NCBI RefSeq assembly: GCF_001625305.1
Contig: NW_017804109.1
Coordinates: 52,534 to 116,533 of the forward strand
Source: Branchiostoma belcheri
Lineage: Eukaryota; Chordata; Leptocardii; Amphioxiformes; Branchiostomatidae
Direction: 5' to 3'
DNA length: 64,000 nt
Shown here piece by piece: positions 22,081 through 60,162 of this stretch (position 1 is its first letter; the number at the start of each line of letters is the position of its first letter). The notes beneath the pieces are model-generated. The model was not told where the DNA came from and did not search any database. It was given only the letters and a program-made list of their open reading frames with translations. The translations under genes and the position numbers were made by a program.

Positions 22081-22090
22081 TGTATATATC
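22081..22090 (+). promoter_or_regulatory. Possible TATA-like element of the channel gene
   Basis: TGTATATATC lies about 105 bp before the proposed start codon. Position is compatible with a core promoter, but the 5' end of the transcript cannot be seen, so this is weak. Confidence 0.2.
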
Positions 22091-22193
22091 TTCATACGAG
22101 TAGAGACACGTTATCATACCCGCCTGGAGTGCTGCAGGGAGCCAGGCTGTTGCATGCTTCTGCCGTGCAAAGCGTTCAAAGACTTCACCAGAG

Positions 22194-47089
<24,896 letters not shown>

Positions 47090-47104
47090 ATCAGCAAGAA
47101 AAAA

Positions 47105-47275
47105 ACTTCGTATCCAGAGCCGTGCCTATCTAGTTCTATGCCTGAATGGGTTGGGATCAGGTCGGGTTCTGGATGGTCTCCGCGTATCTAAGAACGCAGA
47201 TTTGCCGCAGGCAAGATTCTGGATACGCGTGGTCTATCTAGAACCATTCCTGAGCATGGTTCTGTATACAACGAT
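47105..47275 (-). repeat. Interspersed repeat in the channel 3' UTR
   Basis: This is the reverse complement of 40903-41095. It begins about 16 bp after the stop codon, so it would be part of the mature 3' UTR if the transcript extends to the downstream poly(A) signals. Confidence 0.8.
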
Positions 47276-47309
47276 CCCTCAGACTGAGGTACCCTTAGAC
47301 TACAGAGTA

Positions 47310-47315
47310 ATTAAA
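47310..47315 (+). terminator. Candidate poly(A) signal ATTAAA
   Basis: It is about 220 bp after the channel stop codon. A canonical AATAAA follows at 47732-47737. Either could end the transcript; the choice cannot be made from sequence alone. Confidence 0.3.
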
Positions 47316-47731
47316 ATGTATGATGTATAAATGTATTTTGATACTGTTGAACAATAATTGCCAATACTAAAAAGTAATATTTCTCAGTCATGACTCCTGG
47401 TAAAGCCTAGAGTCATGTCAGAATGTGATAAATATGTAAAGAATAGGTTTGTTATCTGGCAAAAACTTTATGATTGTGACAAATACTGCTTTCACGTTCA
47501 AGGTCTACGTTTTTAAGGTTCTTTCCACAAGGAATATAAAACTTAATGAGTGAATCTGATTGCAAATTGTAACAATTTGAAAGAATATAATAATGAATAC
47601 TCAAGGGCTTATTTCATAGTGCTTTAGGGTCACAAGGGTACTACATGTATTCTCATATTTGTATTCTATTCTCATATTAGCTTTAAAAGCATCTTCCTGA
47701 ACCTTGTATAGCGACAGGTCGTCGCCTGCAG

Positions 47732-47737
47732 AATAAA
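47732..47737 (+). terminator. Candidate poly(A) signal AATAAA
   Basis: It is about 640 bp after the channel stop codon, the first canonical hexamer I noted downstream. It is inferred by position. Confidence 0.35.
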
Positions 47738-49769
47738 CAAGCCTTACAGCTGCAATCTATCAACATGCTGATAGGCATTGCCTCGAGGACATCGTAAACC
47801 TACTGTGATTTCTCACTTTAACAACGGCACTTTATCTATAAGAATCGCGGTCCTGAAAACCTGTGCAGAATGCAGATAGTAGGGCTTTTGAAAAGGGTTT
47901 TTATGAATAAGCCTCATGAGCATCACACAGACGTTTGAAAAACGGGATAAGCTCGTGGACAATGATGAAGCTGATCGCTCGACGTTAAAACAGTGCCCTT
48001 AAGACTGTACATATCACAATAATGTCCCAATGAGATGAATAACGTTAATTAATGTATTATTAATATATTCTGCGGCACTGTAAATTGAAGTGACACGCTG
48101 TAACAGTTATGAATAGCCATCGGCGTTCTGCCTGTGGCAACATATGCATGCACTTGCCTGGGAAGTTATATTGCCTCTGCTGCCTCGACTAGAGCAATAC
48201 CTGCAGCGTATCCAGCAATATATATGTTGTTATTAGTAGGTAAGACACACGATTCTGTACGGCGTTATGTAGCTTCATCGGCACTTAAGCCTGTATGATT
48301 TACACAACATCTACACAAGGAAACACATTATCCAAGAATGATGTTATTGGTTTGCAGTGCTATCGACACGTGTGCAGTGAACAGTTGAAATTGTGCGTGG
48401 AAGGACGTATACTATGCATACGTTGTTTAATGTGCAATGTACGTGTTGGTATGAAATGTTATGTAAATGTTATAAAAGGACAGCACTTCGATGTGAATAC
48501 AATATACTGTATATACATGTAGTTCTAATGTGTTCGAATAATTTCACTACAACATTGCGTGTGATGCTTATTATTCTGCAGACAACATTCTGGTGGGTTT
48601 TACCTAAATCTAGGTCAACACCATGGAGTTAGTTTTACCCCCATGGTCACACAATATGGACATATGCTTAACTGGAAAACCACGATGAACACAAAGCCTA
48701 AAGACTAGGTTTCTGCTCTGGTCCACTCAGCTTCATGAAGTGTATACAGCCAGATCGAAGTTTTCTTCCCTACCCTGTGCTTTTATGATGTCTCACTGCT
48801 GTAGTTTTATTTATGTCGAGAACCAACCTTAAGAAAATAAATTGCTGTGCCTCTTAAGCTTAAAAGTGTCCGAAATTCAAACCCACAAAGCAACTGAGGA
48901 AACCGCCTAGATCCCGGGTTTCACGAGACACCCACGGATTTTGCCAAAAAAAGCATCCTTTATGCATACCAAGGGTATTTATGCAAGGTAATTGCTACCT
49001 GCGGGTGTAGTTTGTTCGAGGAGATGAACCAAAATAAAAGGACATCCGACTGCAGTCGTTATTGAGAAAAATAATTGGTAGATTCTACTCATGAGACCGT
49101 ACCTAGTTTGTTCGCAAACCAGTCCACAGGTTCATACCTTGTTCTTTGCCACTATAATAAACATAGATAACTGCAAAACACAGAAGCGCACTTTATGTAA
49201 TCAAAATTTATTAGACCAATCAAGATTTATTAGACCAAGATTTATTAGACCTCTCCCTTATACTCATTATGCCACCATCATAAAACCCTCTAGTCAAAAC
49301 AAGCTCATAAACTTTTTCGTTAACGGTTACACATACAAATGTGCAGAGCCAAGGTGATGAAGATAAAACAGTTTAATAAGTGCGTTTGGGAATGAAGATC
49401 AATGCACATTTTTCTGCGATTGATCTGTGAGTGAGGATACTATATTGGGCAGGAAACAACGGATCGATTCTTCTCACCAGACCGCAAGCCTGACCATACT
49501 CAGTCACACAGATGTTCATCGTTTGTCTTTTGGCTCTGACATATACCAATAATAGAGTGCTTGAAAAAGAAAGGAAGCATGCAATCTAAGCCTAAGGAAC
49601 GCAGATGTATGCACTCCTGTAGGTTATTGATATTTGGAGTGAAGATTAACAGATAACACTAGGTAGATTCTCCTCATCAGCAGCCCATACTCAATGCCAC
49701 ATAGAAGTTCACAGTGTGCTCATGAATAAGTTACGCATACCAACGAGAAGCGTCGGTACAATAAAGCTG
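47738..49769. other. Intergenic, nothing recognised
   Basis: AT-rich DNA with short frames only. There is a small direct repetition of AGATTTATTAGACCA near 49205-49250. No gene or RNA gene is recognised. Confidence 0.55.
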
Positions 49770-50050
49770 AAAAGGAGTTTTTTATTCCAACATGTAATCA
49801 CCAGACGTGGTGACCACACACTCAAGTTTTTTTCTTATAACTTATATTAATGTCGCCACCAACACGGGACAAATACATGACAGGACAATACTCATTTACA
49901 CCTGAGCTAAGTCGTGTAAAGTGCCTTTCCCAAGGGCACAAGATCGCTGGCATATCAGGACTCGAACCAGGGACTCTTTGTTCCGAGGGGCGCACTCTGC
50001 CGCTACGCCACACGACCCCACTTTGTAAACGTACCTTGTAAAAAGGAGTT
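49770..50050 (-). mobile_element. tRNA-derived SINE, copy 2, with possible 10-bp TSD
   Basis: The minus strand starts GTGGGGTCGTGTGGCGTAGC at 50021 and has A-box TGGCGTAGCGG, B-box GGTTCGAGTCC (near 49966-49956), the core GGCACTTTACACGAC and an A-rich end. AAAAGGAGTT at 49770-49779 and 50041-50050 is a candidate target-site duplication. The 19 bp between the tRNA-like head and the right repeat are part of a small hairpin (50027-50063). Confidence 0.85.
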
Positions 50051-50127
50051 ACAAAGTACGTTTGCTCCCAAAGGTACAGCTGTCGGTGATCGATATGTAG
50101 AGGCAGGGTTACTTGCGGGCATGTACG

Positions 50128-50154
50128 TACATAATAATAATAATAATAATAATA
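50128..50154. repeat. (ATA)n microsatellite
   Basis: About nine ATA units. Confidence 0.9.
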
Positions 50155-53100
50155 AATGGTTTACTGGCCAAACATCACCCGTACAATCGCAGCCTTATAG
50201 TGCTGAATTGATGCAGGGTTTACAATCAGATGATACAAATGGTAATAATACAATGTCATGATACATATTCGAATTGCAGGCGCCAGCGCCAAGGTGGGTG
50301 GATTTGGGTGACTACGGAGGCGGGACAAGGAAATGTCAACAGTCTTCAGTGCTTAAGTGCTGACGAAGAGCATGTTGGGCATAGGTCTTCATGTCACATG
50401 TAAAGTGAATTTCGTTAAAATCCACGTCAAGACTTTGACCAATTTCAACGATGAAAAACATATTCGTCACCTACATGGCAATCAACCATGCTGCCTGGTT
50501 TTGTTGCGCCCTTCATACATAAGAAAACGATTTTGACAGATACAGACAGTTACCAATAAATGACGCTTTACCCTGATTGTCATTGGTGCTAGCTCACCTC
50601 GTGTGATGTGCGTTGAAGACTCAGACAAGGGGCCAAGCCTACATTTGTTTTTCGCGCCTATGAAACCGAGGACCGTCAATCAAGATTTCTAACCTCCTTG
50701 ATAAAACTGTCTATTCTGCCAGTAACATGTCTTCGAGAGAGTTGAAAGCCCACCGATTTCCCCTGACGTCACAAGGATGACAGAGAAACCTCTTACGTGT
50801 CTTGTTATTTGCGATAAGGGTGTATCACGAGACATCACAGCCAAGCATCTTCGTCCGATTTGAGTTTGTGAAGTTGTGCGGAGGTAATTGGAATTCTACC
50901 TGTACCTTTTTCTGGGACGGCAACGGCAGGTGACTTACCCTTGTGTCCGCCATAATTATAGTATATCCTCCCGGGGTTTATTAACCGGTAATCTAGGTCT
51001 TTGCGGGTGCCGGTGTCAACCCGCTTTCTCGTTTTATATCTAAATGACGTATGTATAATCAGAAAAGATCAAAAGTTCCCTGGCGACCTCACAACCTTGC
51101 TTTGTGATATTATTAATGTTAAAAACCTATTTGACATTGCTGAACCCAACCTTTTCTCAAAGGTGTTTTCCCAGCACCCACGTGTGCTGATTTGTATGTA
51201 AAATCATGATATTTGGTAACACTTTATCAAAGATATACAGCCCTTGAACCTCTGCTTGATTGATTTGATTTCAGCAGCGAAGCATGAAAGTTTAACCTTT
51301 GAAATGTATAAATTATCCGGGGGTATTTGCATTGACGCCAGCCGTTGGAAAATAGAATGAGAAATAACTGGAGCAATATCTGAAGCAGGGCCCGAGGGGA
51401 ATGTGTTTGAACATGTGGGAGCACTATCGGTCACATCCATCTCCTGCCACCTCCGTTCATCCCCGGCAGGGTTGAACATTTGAATGGGATGAGGAAAGTT
51501 CTGTGAAGGGCCTTTCCCATGGACACAACGTCTAGACAGGAATCAGACGATCCCAATCCCTGTACACCGCCGTAAGCAAAAGCGTCTCGTTTACTAGGAA
51601 AGGTATGCAATGAACAAAGTCAAGGTGAGTAGCATTAATCAAAGCCTCCCAATATCAAACTACTATCCAAGCCATCCATTGGTTCAGTCATAATTTAAGT
51701 CTGTAACAACTCTAAGTTAACATTCAAGTCTGTTATCAGTTTGTAGTGATGATGCTACATTTTGTATGTCTTCATTTCGTGTATTCATGCGTGTGTTTTG
51801 TTTACCAGTCTGTTTACATTTATGTTTTTATTTTGCGTAATTTATACATGTATTTAAACCTGCAAGATTAGCCATTTGGCTGAAGGGTATCGTAATAAAG
51901 TAGATAAAAAGACTCCATATGACGTTTTCTTTCCCCATGTGTTGTGATCTTTCCATATCAGCTTTTTGATGAATGCACACAAGCTTGTATTTCACCACAT
52001 GACGATCCATATTCATTGTTACGAATGGGTTTGTTCCAACCAAACTCATTACTATCATACAGCTCCGGGCCAAACAATTACATTCACTCATGATTACATC
52101 TCTTCAAAGGGCTTTCATTTCACACTAATGCAGATTGATGAGCAGTACAAAGCCCTGACAATCATGTCCTCTTATATTCATCATAAGTAATATAACAGTA
52201 AAGCTCTTTCAGGCGGGAAGACAGTCAATTAAGCCTTACTTGGATTTTCTTAGCGTCGCGGGTAAGATGAAATGTAATAAAGTATCGATCGTGGATGGCC
52301 AGAGATCCTATTTTCCAGCTACAAATTAACTACAAGGCTGTGAAACAAGATCAAGCATTCCGGGGTTCCACTTCGTTAGCAATGACTGTCATCAAATGAT
52401 GAATGGGGCATCATTCCCGTTACGCAACTTCTTCAGAAACTTTCAGCATGACTGGAATGATGACTGTGGAATCACAACTTCTTGAGGACATTTCTTTATG
52501 ACTGGTGAGATTTCAAGCTCTTACAACTACAGGGTAGAGTATAGAGGATACAGTAACATACGAGGAAGGTCAATAAAGATATCTACCTAATTCATGATCT
52601 CTACACAAGTATAATTATCACTCTTTGGCTCCCTTGTGCAGTAGCAATAGCACAATTTTCTCTATCCGATTGGTAGGAAGTTTTCATTATCTTCTTCTAT
52701 TACTTGTTATGTCCCGGAAGAATGTAATTTCAAACTTTGTCAAAAGTTAGTGTATGATTTATGACTTGTATAGGCTTTTCCTTATCAGAGAGCATTTGAG
52801 GCAAGCAAAGGCGCCTAGTTTGTCACCATACGTACGGAATGCAGCTTTGATTCAAGGCCAACTTGGAACACAAATGACAGGTAGTTAGTCATTGCCAATA
52901 TACTTCGAGCATCACGTTGCTTTTAGAATGCAACTACGCAATTACTGGAGATCCCTAATGTCAAGGACGTTCTCCTTGCTAATATGTACCATTCGTTTCC
53001 ATATGTACAATATCTCATCGTTATACATGATCTTCCGGATGCCATTTTGTTAGATCAAGGACATTATACTGTCCTTGGTTAGATTCTGTCGTGTGACCAT

Positions 53101-54060
53101 GTCACGAAACTAGATTTACTATAGAAGTAATAGTAGTTGGTTTGAAAAATGTACATACTCAACGAACTCGAGCCCGAAGATTAGGAAGTGCAAAGATAGA
53201 ACACTGTGAAAGGCAAAATAATCTGCCGCTTCCCGTACAGACATCCGTTGGACCTGCCGGGCGCCTGCAGGAATTACTTGCGGCGGATACAGAGGTCCAG
53301 GTGTCAACATGCGAATGTTTGTCTTACATTTTGATAAAGCACTTTTCCTCGCCTGTTCTGCAATGATAAATACCACACCAGCCACCCTGTTTTTGTAAGA
53401 CGTCCTTCATGTTGATAAATGGGTGGAGAAACTGTCAAACAGAGGAGGAAACATGAAAGCCTTCTTTTTGAACGTGAAATGAAGGACATTAGGAAAAGTC
53501 ATTGCTGCCATCCGTATGTTGTTTGAAGTCAGAAACGGGGGGGGGGCTGCACCACCGCTATATATATGTAGAAGGATGGGAACAGGTGAAGGTGAAGTAC
53601 ATGTACATGTGAGGCATGACTGACTGAAACATGTCAGTCACTATGATGTGTCATATTGCAACTTATTTCTCTCATTTGGATATAGGTAAAGGATAGTGAG
53701 TTACTTCTGATTGCAAAGGAAGGTATGTTCAACATGTCATACGCCTGAATATTTCCTATATGCGGAAATGCATGAGTATAAGGTAGCCATGTCTGGAATA
53801 CAGTAAATGTAGGAGGACTGAAAGCACTATTAGGCTCGGTATACTTTGAAGAGTGACACAAAATATGCTGGCATTTTTTTCTACCGCATCCGCCTATTTC
53901 ATAGCTTCTAACACCTCCAATGGTATATAATAATGAAATAGTCATAGCTACAGGGACGTATTATGAATAGGTAAGCACACGCGCTGCTGTTTGAATGAAT
54001 GGGCATGTCTGCCTTAGAGATAAAAGCATGAACGAGTAACCATATATCCCAAGATAGGCT
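50155..54060. other. Intergenic, nothing recognised
   Basis: The stretch contains many short open frames but none with a recognisable domain or paired splice signals. A run of G residues lies at 53537-53546. Confidence 0.55.
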
Positions 54061-54069
54061 ATTCAGTCC

Positions 54070-54340
54070 ATACATAATAGCCTGGGTAAAAAACGTCACG
54101 GGGAAGTACCATGCACACTAGTTGTTATAAAGAACGGGCACTTACGCCTCAGTCTGAGACAATAGCATGACCGAGACACCATACATGCAAATCCCTATAC
54201 AGGCAATTCAGTCCATAATAGCCAGGGGAAAAAAGTCAATAGTCACGGGAAGTATTATGCACACTAGAAGAATGGACACTTAAGCCTCAGAGACAATAGC
54301 ATGACACCCAAATGTGTGCAATTCAGACCGTTATAGCCAG
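54070..54340 (+). repeat. ~150-bp tandem duplication
   Basis: CACGGGGAAGTACCATGCAC at about 54098 recurs as CACGGGAAGTATTATGCACA at about 54244. In both, CACTAG, GGCACTTA / GGACACTTA and GCCTCAG...GAGACAATAGCATGAC follow. Confidence 0.75.
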
Positions 54341-54524
54341 CCCCGATATAAAAGTAAATAGCCGAAAGGTTTTACTAGCACTTCCCTTGGGATACTATGC
54401 TGACCAAACGACGGGCGTCCACTTCACGAAGGGACGAAAGTTCAAGAACGGCCTTTCCAGACGCTTACTTGTCAATTCAGAAGACAAGCTGGTTGACACC
54501 TTGCGGTAGACTTACACCGTAAAA

Positions 54525-55110
54525 AGGTGATTCACTGCACTTGCACTATATATTCTATAGAGAATTGAGTATAGCTACTTTGTGATTGATGTTGTTAACG
54601 GATGGTTGTATTCATATCATGTTTAAAGATGCCAGATAGAAGGATATGCCCTGCAACCGTAACACAATTGACAACTTTCAGCGGAGTGAAAAAGACCACA
54701 ATCACCCTCCGGGTCATGTTTCTTGGACAATTGCTAATGTTTTGTGGCGCCGCGTGTAGTAATCGTCGATATTGTTATGTGTTTCTTTGGCACGTCTTTC
54801 GTGCGGGCACGGTGAAGAATTTTTACACGATTGTCCACACGGCGAGGACCGCTTCACTCATGATGCGTTGTACCGCACATGTTATGATAGTCGATATTCA
54901 GGCAAAGAGACAAAATCACTCATCGCAAGTTTGGACATGTGTTTGTACAAGACCTGGGGGCGATGAGGAGGGAGTTTACCGCCTTGAAAGAAGAGGTTAA
55001 CAAGATGAGAGGAGACTCAGTCGAGGGGATGAAAGAGTAACTTGTACAGCTGGCCAGCAGGCCCCCGGCGGCGTTTGACTCGAGACAAGCGGTTGGTTGA
55101 CTGGAAACTG
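54525..55110 (+). other. Unrecognised repeat-associated segment
   Basis: Positions 54525-54665 are related to 55590-55735 (AAAAGGT.ATTCA, GTGATTGATG.TG.TAACGGA, ATGCCCTGC). The segment is therefore duplicated around the LINE piece. It includes a degraded open stretch (CGHGEEFLHDCPHGEDRFTH, later EFTALKEEVNKMRGD, coiled-coil-like) that could be a transposon protein relic. I do not recognise the family. Confidence 0.4.
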
Positions 55111-55119
55111 GAAGTAACT

Positions 55120-55600
55120 AGTGTGTTACGCCGAAGGGCGGTTATACCGGCTATGCTGATGCAGATACAGAAACGCTCTCAGAGTTGTATGAAGGTGGAA
55201 CGTAGAGCGGTAGAGACAAATTGGTTGAACTTGGGTACGTGTACTCCTATACCAAGAACAAAAGATGTCCCAACTACTAAGTACCTAATACCAGCTCAGA
55301 AGAGAACAAGAAATAGCCACGCATTCAAGTACCAGAGTTATCAACCAAGGATTGAGGTGTTCAAGAATTCATTCTTTCCTAGAACTATCGCAGAGTGGAA
55401 CTCACTGTCACCAAGTACAGTAGGGGCACTGTCAATAGATAGCTTTAAACAATGTCTAGAGCTAGAAGTTCAAGGGTTAGGTGTAACAAGTCGATCGGTG
55501 TAATATAGCCAGCTGCCGCCGCGCCGCGTGCCTGCGAAGCTGGTGTGTTACGCCGAAAGGCGGTTATACCGGCTATACAGATACAGATACAGAAAAGGTA
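55120..55600 (+). mobile_element. LINE reverse-transcriptase C-terminus with 3' tail (CR1/L2-like)
   Basis: Positions 55255-55503 encode the last part of a non-LTR polymerase (TKYLIPAQKRTRNSHAFKYQ, then FFPRTIAEWNSLSPSTVGAL and DSFKQCLE). The tail 55504-55600 carries AGCTGCCGCCGCGCCGCGTG, TGTTACGCCGAAAGGCGGTT and ATACAGATACAG repeats. A second tail fragment (55120-55185) precedes the coding part, so one copy lies directly behind another. The palm domain is absent; it is a dead fragment. The family assignment rests on the FFPRTIxEWN signature and the tail. Confidence 0.85.
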
Positions 55601-56889
55601 ATTCATTAAATTGCACTATTTGAAACTTGTGAATGAACACGTGATTGATGCTGCTAACGGATGGTTAGGTTCTTTTTGCAGTTGTGTGGCAAAGTTCCAA
55701 GAGGCCAAATAGAGGGAGATGCCCTGCTACTGTTGTCTTGTCAAGCGGCTTATATATAAATGGAAACAAATGTGGCCTGGGAACCATATCGAAAGATTGA
55801 ATGACAACATTATAATAGAACATTGATAGTGTTTCGCAGCCATTAGAGGAGGGGGAAATGAGCAAAGATCATGATGAACGGAGCTGACAAAAAATGGACG
55901 TTTAATTTCCTGCTTTTGGCTTTGGCGATAACACCTTTTCTACTTATTGCAGACAACGTCATGACGAAGATTAGAAGGTGGTGCTTTATTAGGAGGTGCT
56001 GATTATTAGGAGGTGCTTTCAATAGACCCAAGGTACCGAAAAAGAAGTTTGTCTTTCTTAGCCAAACAGTAGGAGGCTTATTGAAAGTCAAAGTCAGACT
56101 TGACGAATGAAGTATAGGAGTGGGAACTTTGCTCATGCTTCATCTACACTGAAGGAAACGCCAACTTGCAGGGGATGATACTTATTATGTAATGGTTTTA
56201 TTACTATTTTAGAAAATAGACGGTTTAAACTGTTAATGTGATGTTCCAATGTCAATTAAGTCCCTGGCTGCCATTTTTGGGACAGTGTTGTTGTGTTTTT
56301 AATGCAAATAAACCATTGATATACTGAGCTCTAACATAAACTCATAAACTCCCCAGCGTCCATGACGGTGAAAACTGGTTACTATATGGATAACATTGGA
56401 CGTTTCATTCCCTGATTTGGCCTTTAGCAATTATGAAGGGCATCATTTTCCTTCTGAAGACACCGCCACTCGATCATTTCGAACACCACTACGAACTTGG
56501 ATATGATTCAGAAACAGGAAGACTACTAGTATGTGCCATGAAGTCAACTATACCGAACAATCGAGTCTCCACAGTCCAAATCTTCCTCCAAATTGTCTTA
56601 AGAAATCTCGGTAACTCACCGCACACCCTCTGAATAAGAAGCAACAGATGCCCAGTTTATGGCTATGAGATCTGGACAATAGCGATGCCAGAGTACCATC
56701 TAGCGATTCGTAACTAGAGTGCAATGGTCTTCTAAGTACTAGTAACTGAACGAACAACGATTACGAAACATGGCTATCTGTTAGCGTTAGGTCTTCAGTT
56801 AGCTTAAACTGGATGGGGATTCTAGAAATGTACTCCGAATTAATTTCTGGTAATATCTTCACTGGCAAGGTAACGAGATGGAATTGAGG
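55601..56889. other. Intergenic, nothing recognised
   Basis: Apart from the duplicated 55590-55735 block, I see no gene, RNA or clear repeat. Confidence 0.5.
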
Positions 56890-58680
56890 GAGGGTATTTG
56901 CCTCGATTTTGCATAGCCTAAGGCAACAAGAGCAAAATACAAATTGAACGAATGACGAGGATTGTGGCGTTAACATCCAGCAAACCCATCTTACTAAGCT
57001 GAACCAGCCTCATCTGTGCCAGACACAGTCCCCGAAGTCTGGGTTTCCAAGAGGCTGGACAGCTGCAAGAATATCCCTGACTAAAACACCCCGAGTAAGC
57101 TGGATGTTCTACCATTGTAAATAGAAATAGACGTTGTGTTTGTTCTGTTACCACACGTTTCTGAGTATGTCCGGTACATAGAGAAGACGTTTTTGAGCAA
57201 GGTACAGCTGTATGAGATGAGCTGAGGAAGGATTAGATACTCGAGAAGTAGCGTATTTGCTGCTACACAAGAACAGTATGGAGCTGCCTCAGCATACACT
57301 GAAGCTAAACCCATGCTTTCAAAGAGCCTGTACGCATTCGACGAATAAGCAAGGAGAAGCAGGTTTGCAGGCAACTACCACAATCTATTATATATAAAAG
57401 ACAATGAAATGTCCCGAAGCTGACACAGCAAATACTAAAAAAACTGCAAGGCCACCGTTCACAGATTCTTCGCAACCTGGACTTGATATTATATAAAGAC
57501 GAGACACAAGACCACGCCATGCTGACTATAAAAACCTCCACGATCGAACAAAGATGGCGGGGAATGTGGGGGAGGGGGCACTTGTTGAGTTGAACATTCC
57601 ACATTTCTTCTAAGAACTTAGAGCTTCAAGGAAGCCCCTGTGTCACCAGTAGCAGTACAAAACGGTAACCACGCCATTCACTTATACCCACAAAGCTAAA
57701 CAGAACAGTTGACAAGGTATAAATATGGACAAACAATGACGAACACAGAGCCATGACAGAACGACACTCCACCCAGCGACGTTCACAGCTGCACTAGCGC
57801 GAAATTCCATAGACGACCGGCGCGTTCTCTTTGTATCCATCCGCTCTAAATTCCGACTACCATCAAAATGTCAAAGTGACATACAAAAATAGAAATTTAG
57901 CTCAAGAATATTGATAGTAAGGGTGTATCCATCAGGATTGTTAATCTTTCATCCAGCAATGTGACATTTTCAATCGTTACTAGAAAGTACTATTTTGTCG
58001 GCACATTAATAAGCCCAGCCGACGACAGTGCAAAGGCTCCGAAAGAGCTGCACTTATGGCATAGGCTCCTTTCACGTAGTCATTTGCAAGTTTGGGAACG
58101 GTGGTGTTACAGTTCTATAAGTTGATAAGATGTATTCTCCATAATAACAATGAGCTTATAGTGAAATTATCCCTATAAGCTCCTTGATAATATGTTTGGT
58201 GACATTTCATTGTCTTCGGATTGGCCGTAATCCTGCATCTTCTTGCTTGCTCATCACTATCAGACATTTTGGTCGAATAGACTAATATTAGACTCTTTCC
58301 TAATATGAGTCTAGCTTCAACCCTAAGCTTTTTGAGTTTATAACCCTGCACTGAACCATACAACTGCAATGTCTCGACGAAGCTACTCGAATACGTACAT
58401 ACTTATAGCTATGGTGGTGACAGAGCAAAGACAAAACTTTTGTATCTCTTTTCTGTTAGCTATGGCAGAACATCCAGCTTACTCGGGGTATGGTAGTCAG
58501 AATATTCTTTAACTTGTTTAAGCGGCCCAGCCTCTTGGAAACCCAGACTTCGGGGACTGTGCCTGGCACAGATGGGGCTGGTTCAGCTTAGTTAGATGAG
58601 TTTGCTGGATGTTAACGCCACATTGTTTTTTTCGTTTCATTCAACATGTATTGCTTTTGTTGCCACCTCATGACTACCGC
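56890..58680. repeat. Large inverted repeat, ~270-bp arms and ~1.25-kb spacer
   Basis: The left arm (about 56890-57160) and right arm (about 58405-58680) are imperfect reverse complements. AACATCCAGCAAACCCATCT, AGACTTCGGGGACTGTG-type sequence and CTTACTCGGGGT / ACCCCGAGTAAGCTGGATGT are shared. The right arm has an insertion of about 15-20 bp near AACTTGTTTAAGCGG. The spacer has no recognisable protein. Confidence 0.8.
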
Positions 58681-59870
58681 TTTGTCTTTTCCCCCACCTC
58701 CGCTAGAGGGCTCTCGTACGTTCATTGTTACCTTCGCTTCGTTCGGGTTGTGTTGAGTAGTAGTATAAGAAGCTATGGGTTGATTGTAATAATTTTGTGT
58801 CTGCTGGAGTATATTCTATATTCTTCTCGAGTCCAGTACATCTCATCTTTGAGTACAGTGTGAGTCTCATGCAGACATACAATATCATATGGGTTGTTTG
58901 ACATTCGATTTAAAATCTCCACCCTCTATCCTCGATCTGCAATCCCATTTCAGTTAAAACCTGCTAGTTGCAGTTCTTCTTGCTAGACAGGGGGCCCTTT
59001 TGTGTCCGATTGCACCACGAGGAAAGTGTATTCAGGCATGTAAACTTGCTACGAATGTCATGTAGTTAAAATGAACAGCATGTACCAAACCAGATGATTT
59101 TTTTGGGGCCATCATACCTGTCTTAGCGTCTGTCTTTGCTCCTGTCCATCTCCTTCCAGATCTTCTTCTTCTTCTTTGTGGTTAAGTGGCCAACATCAAC
59201 TTGTTGATGATTCTGCCATGTTTGTTGGGAGTACCAATGGGTTTTGATGATTCCAAGTTGTGGTGGATGTTAAGAGGGAAGGTCTACTGTAAGTGTTTAT
59301 CAGTGGTCAGCAAATTACTCCCTGAAGGATGTCCTGGATTGTCACTTACCATGTCGCAAACGCGTTTTTCTGTGCGAGGTTGTTACCGAGGGAAATATTC
59401 ATCCCTCCAAATTTATGATTTGCCAACAGCACATGTTCAGATTCAATAGATAGTTGCTTGAGCAATAATTTACTTGTGTGCCCTTGCCTGGATGTCCAAC
59501 TTCCAAGTATGTTTAAGCTCAAGCCCCGGTTAACACAGGTTATCAAGACAGTATCAATAGTTAAGTTACATGCTATCCAAGTCTGCAGGGTTGACGACCC
59601 TCATCTTCACACCGTCGTGTAGGCAGAAAATACGACTGACGAGGGACCAACCACTCCCAATCTTTTCTCTTGTTGCACGGAGGAGTTGGGCATTGTCATT
59701 GGTTAGTTGTTCAGTAACAAAAAGTCCAGATCCCTAGAGTTTTGCTTTAGCAGAAAAGAACTTTTGCCTAGCGGATTATTTTATGTCTAGTAGTGAATAT
59801 AAGCATTTTGCTTGAGAGCGTCACCACTGTGTATTATATTTTTGCATGTTCGCTTGTAATAAAAAAAAAA
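58681..59870. other. No gene called; possible protein relic on minus strand
   Basis: On the minus strand near 59700-59570 an open stretch reads ATREKIGSGWSLVSRIFC then LHDGVKMRVVNPADLDSM. It looks coding in style but I cannot assign it, and it has no clear start or splice partners. Otherwise nothing is seen. Confidence 0.35.
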
Positions 59871-60079
59871 CTCCAATCGACAAACGATGCATTTGAATGA
59901 TGAAACTCCATCTGGTCATCCCGCAGACATATCATTACCAGCTCTGCGATTTTCTGAGAGGAATAAGCTGCCCTGCAAATTTGTGCTTTGCCAAATTCAA
60001 TTTTAAGTTACTTGAGTAATACTTTACTTGTGTATGTCATTGCCTGGATGCACAACCTCCATCGACAAACGATGCATTT

Positions 60080-60162
60080 CTGTATCGGTATAACCGGCAT
60101 AACAGCCCTTCGTCGTGACACACCAGCTTTGCAGGCACGCGGCTCGGCGGCAGCTGGAATTT
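60080..60162 (-). mobile_element. 83-bp LINE 3'-tail insertion with visible empty site
   Basis: The tail (minus strand: AGCTGCCGCCGAGCCGCGTG, TGTCACGACGAAGGGC, ACCGGTTAT-type end) interrupts ACGATGCATTT|GAATGATGAAAC. The uninterrupted version lies at 59881-59911 in a duplicated copy of the surrounding DNA. ATTT flanks both sides, a possible 4-bp target-site duplication. Confidence 0.85.

Noticed and set aside
54602-55000. 132-codon open frame as a gene
   Set aside because: It lies in duplicated, transposon-associated sequence. The coding-like stretch is in another frame and broken.
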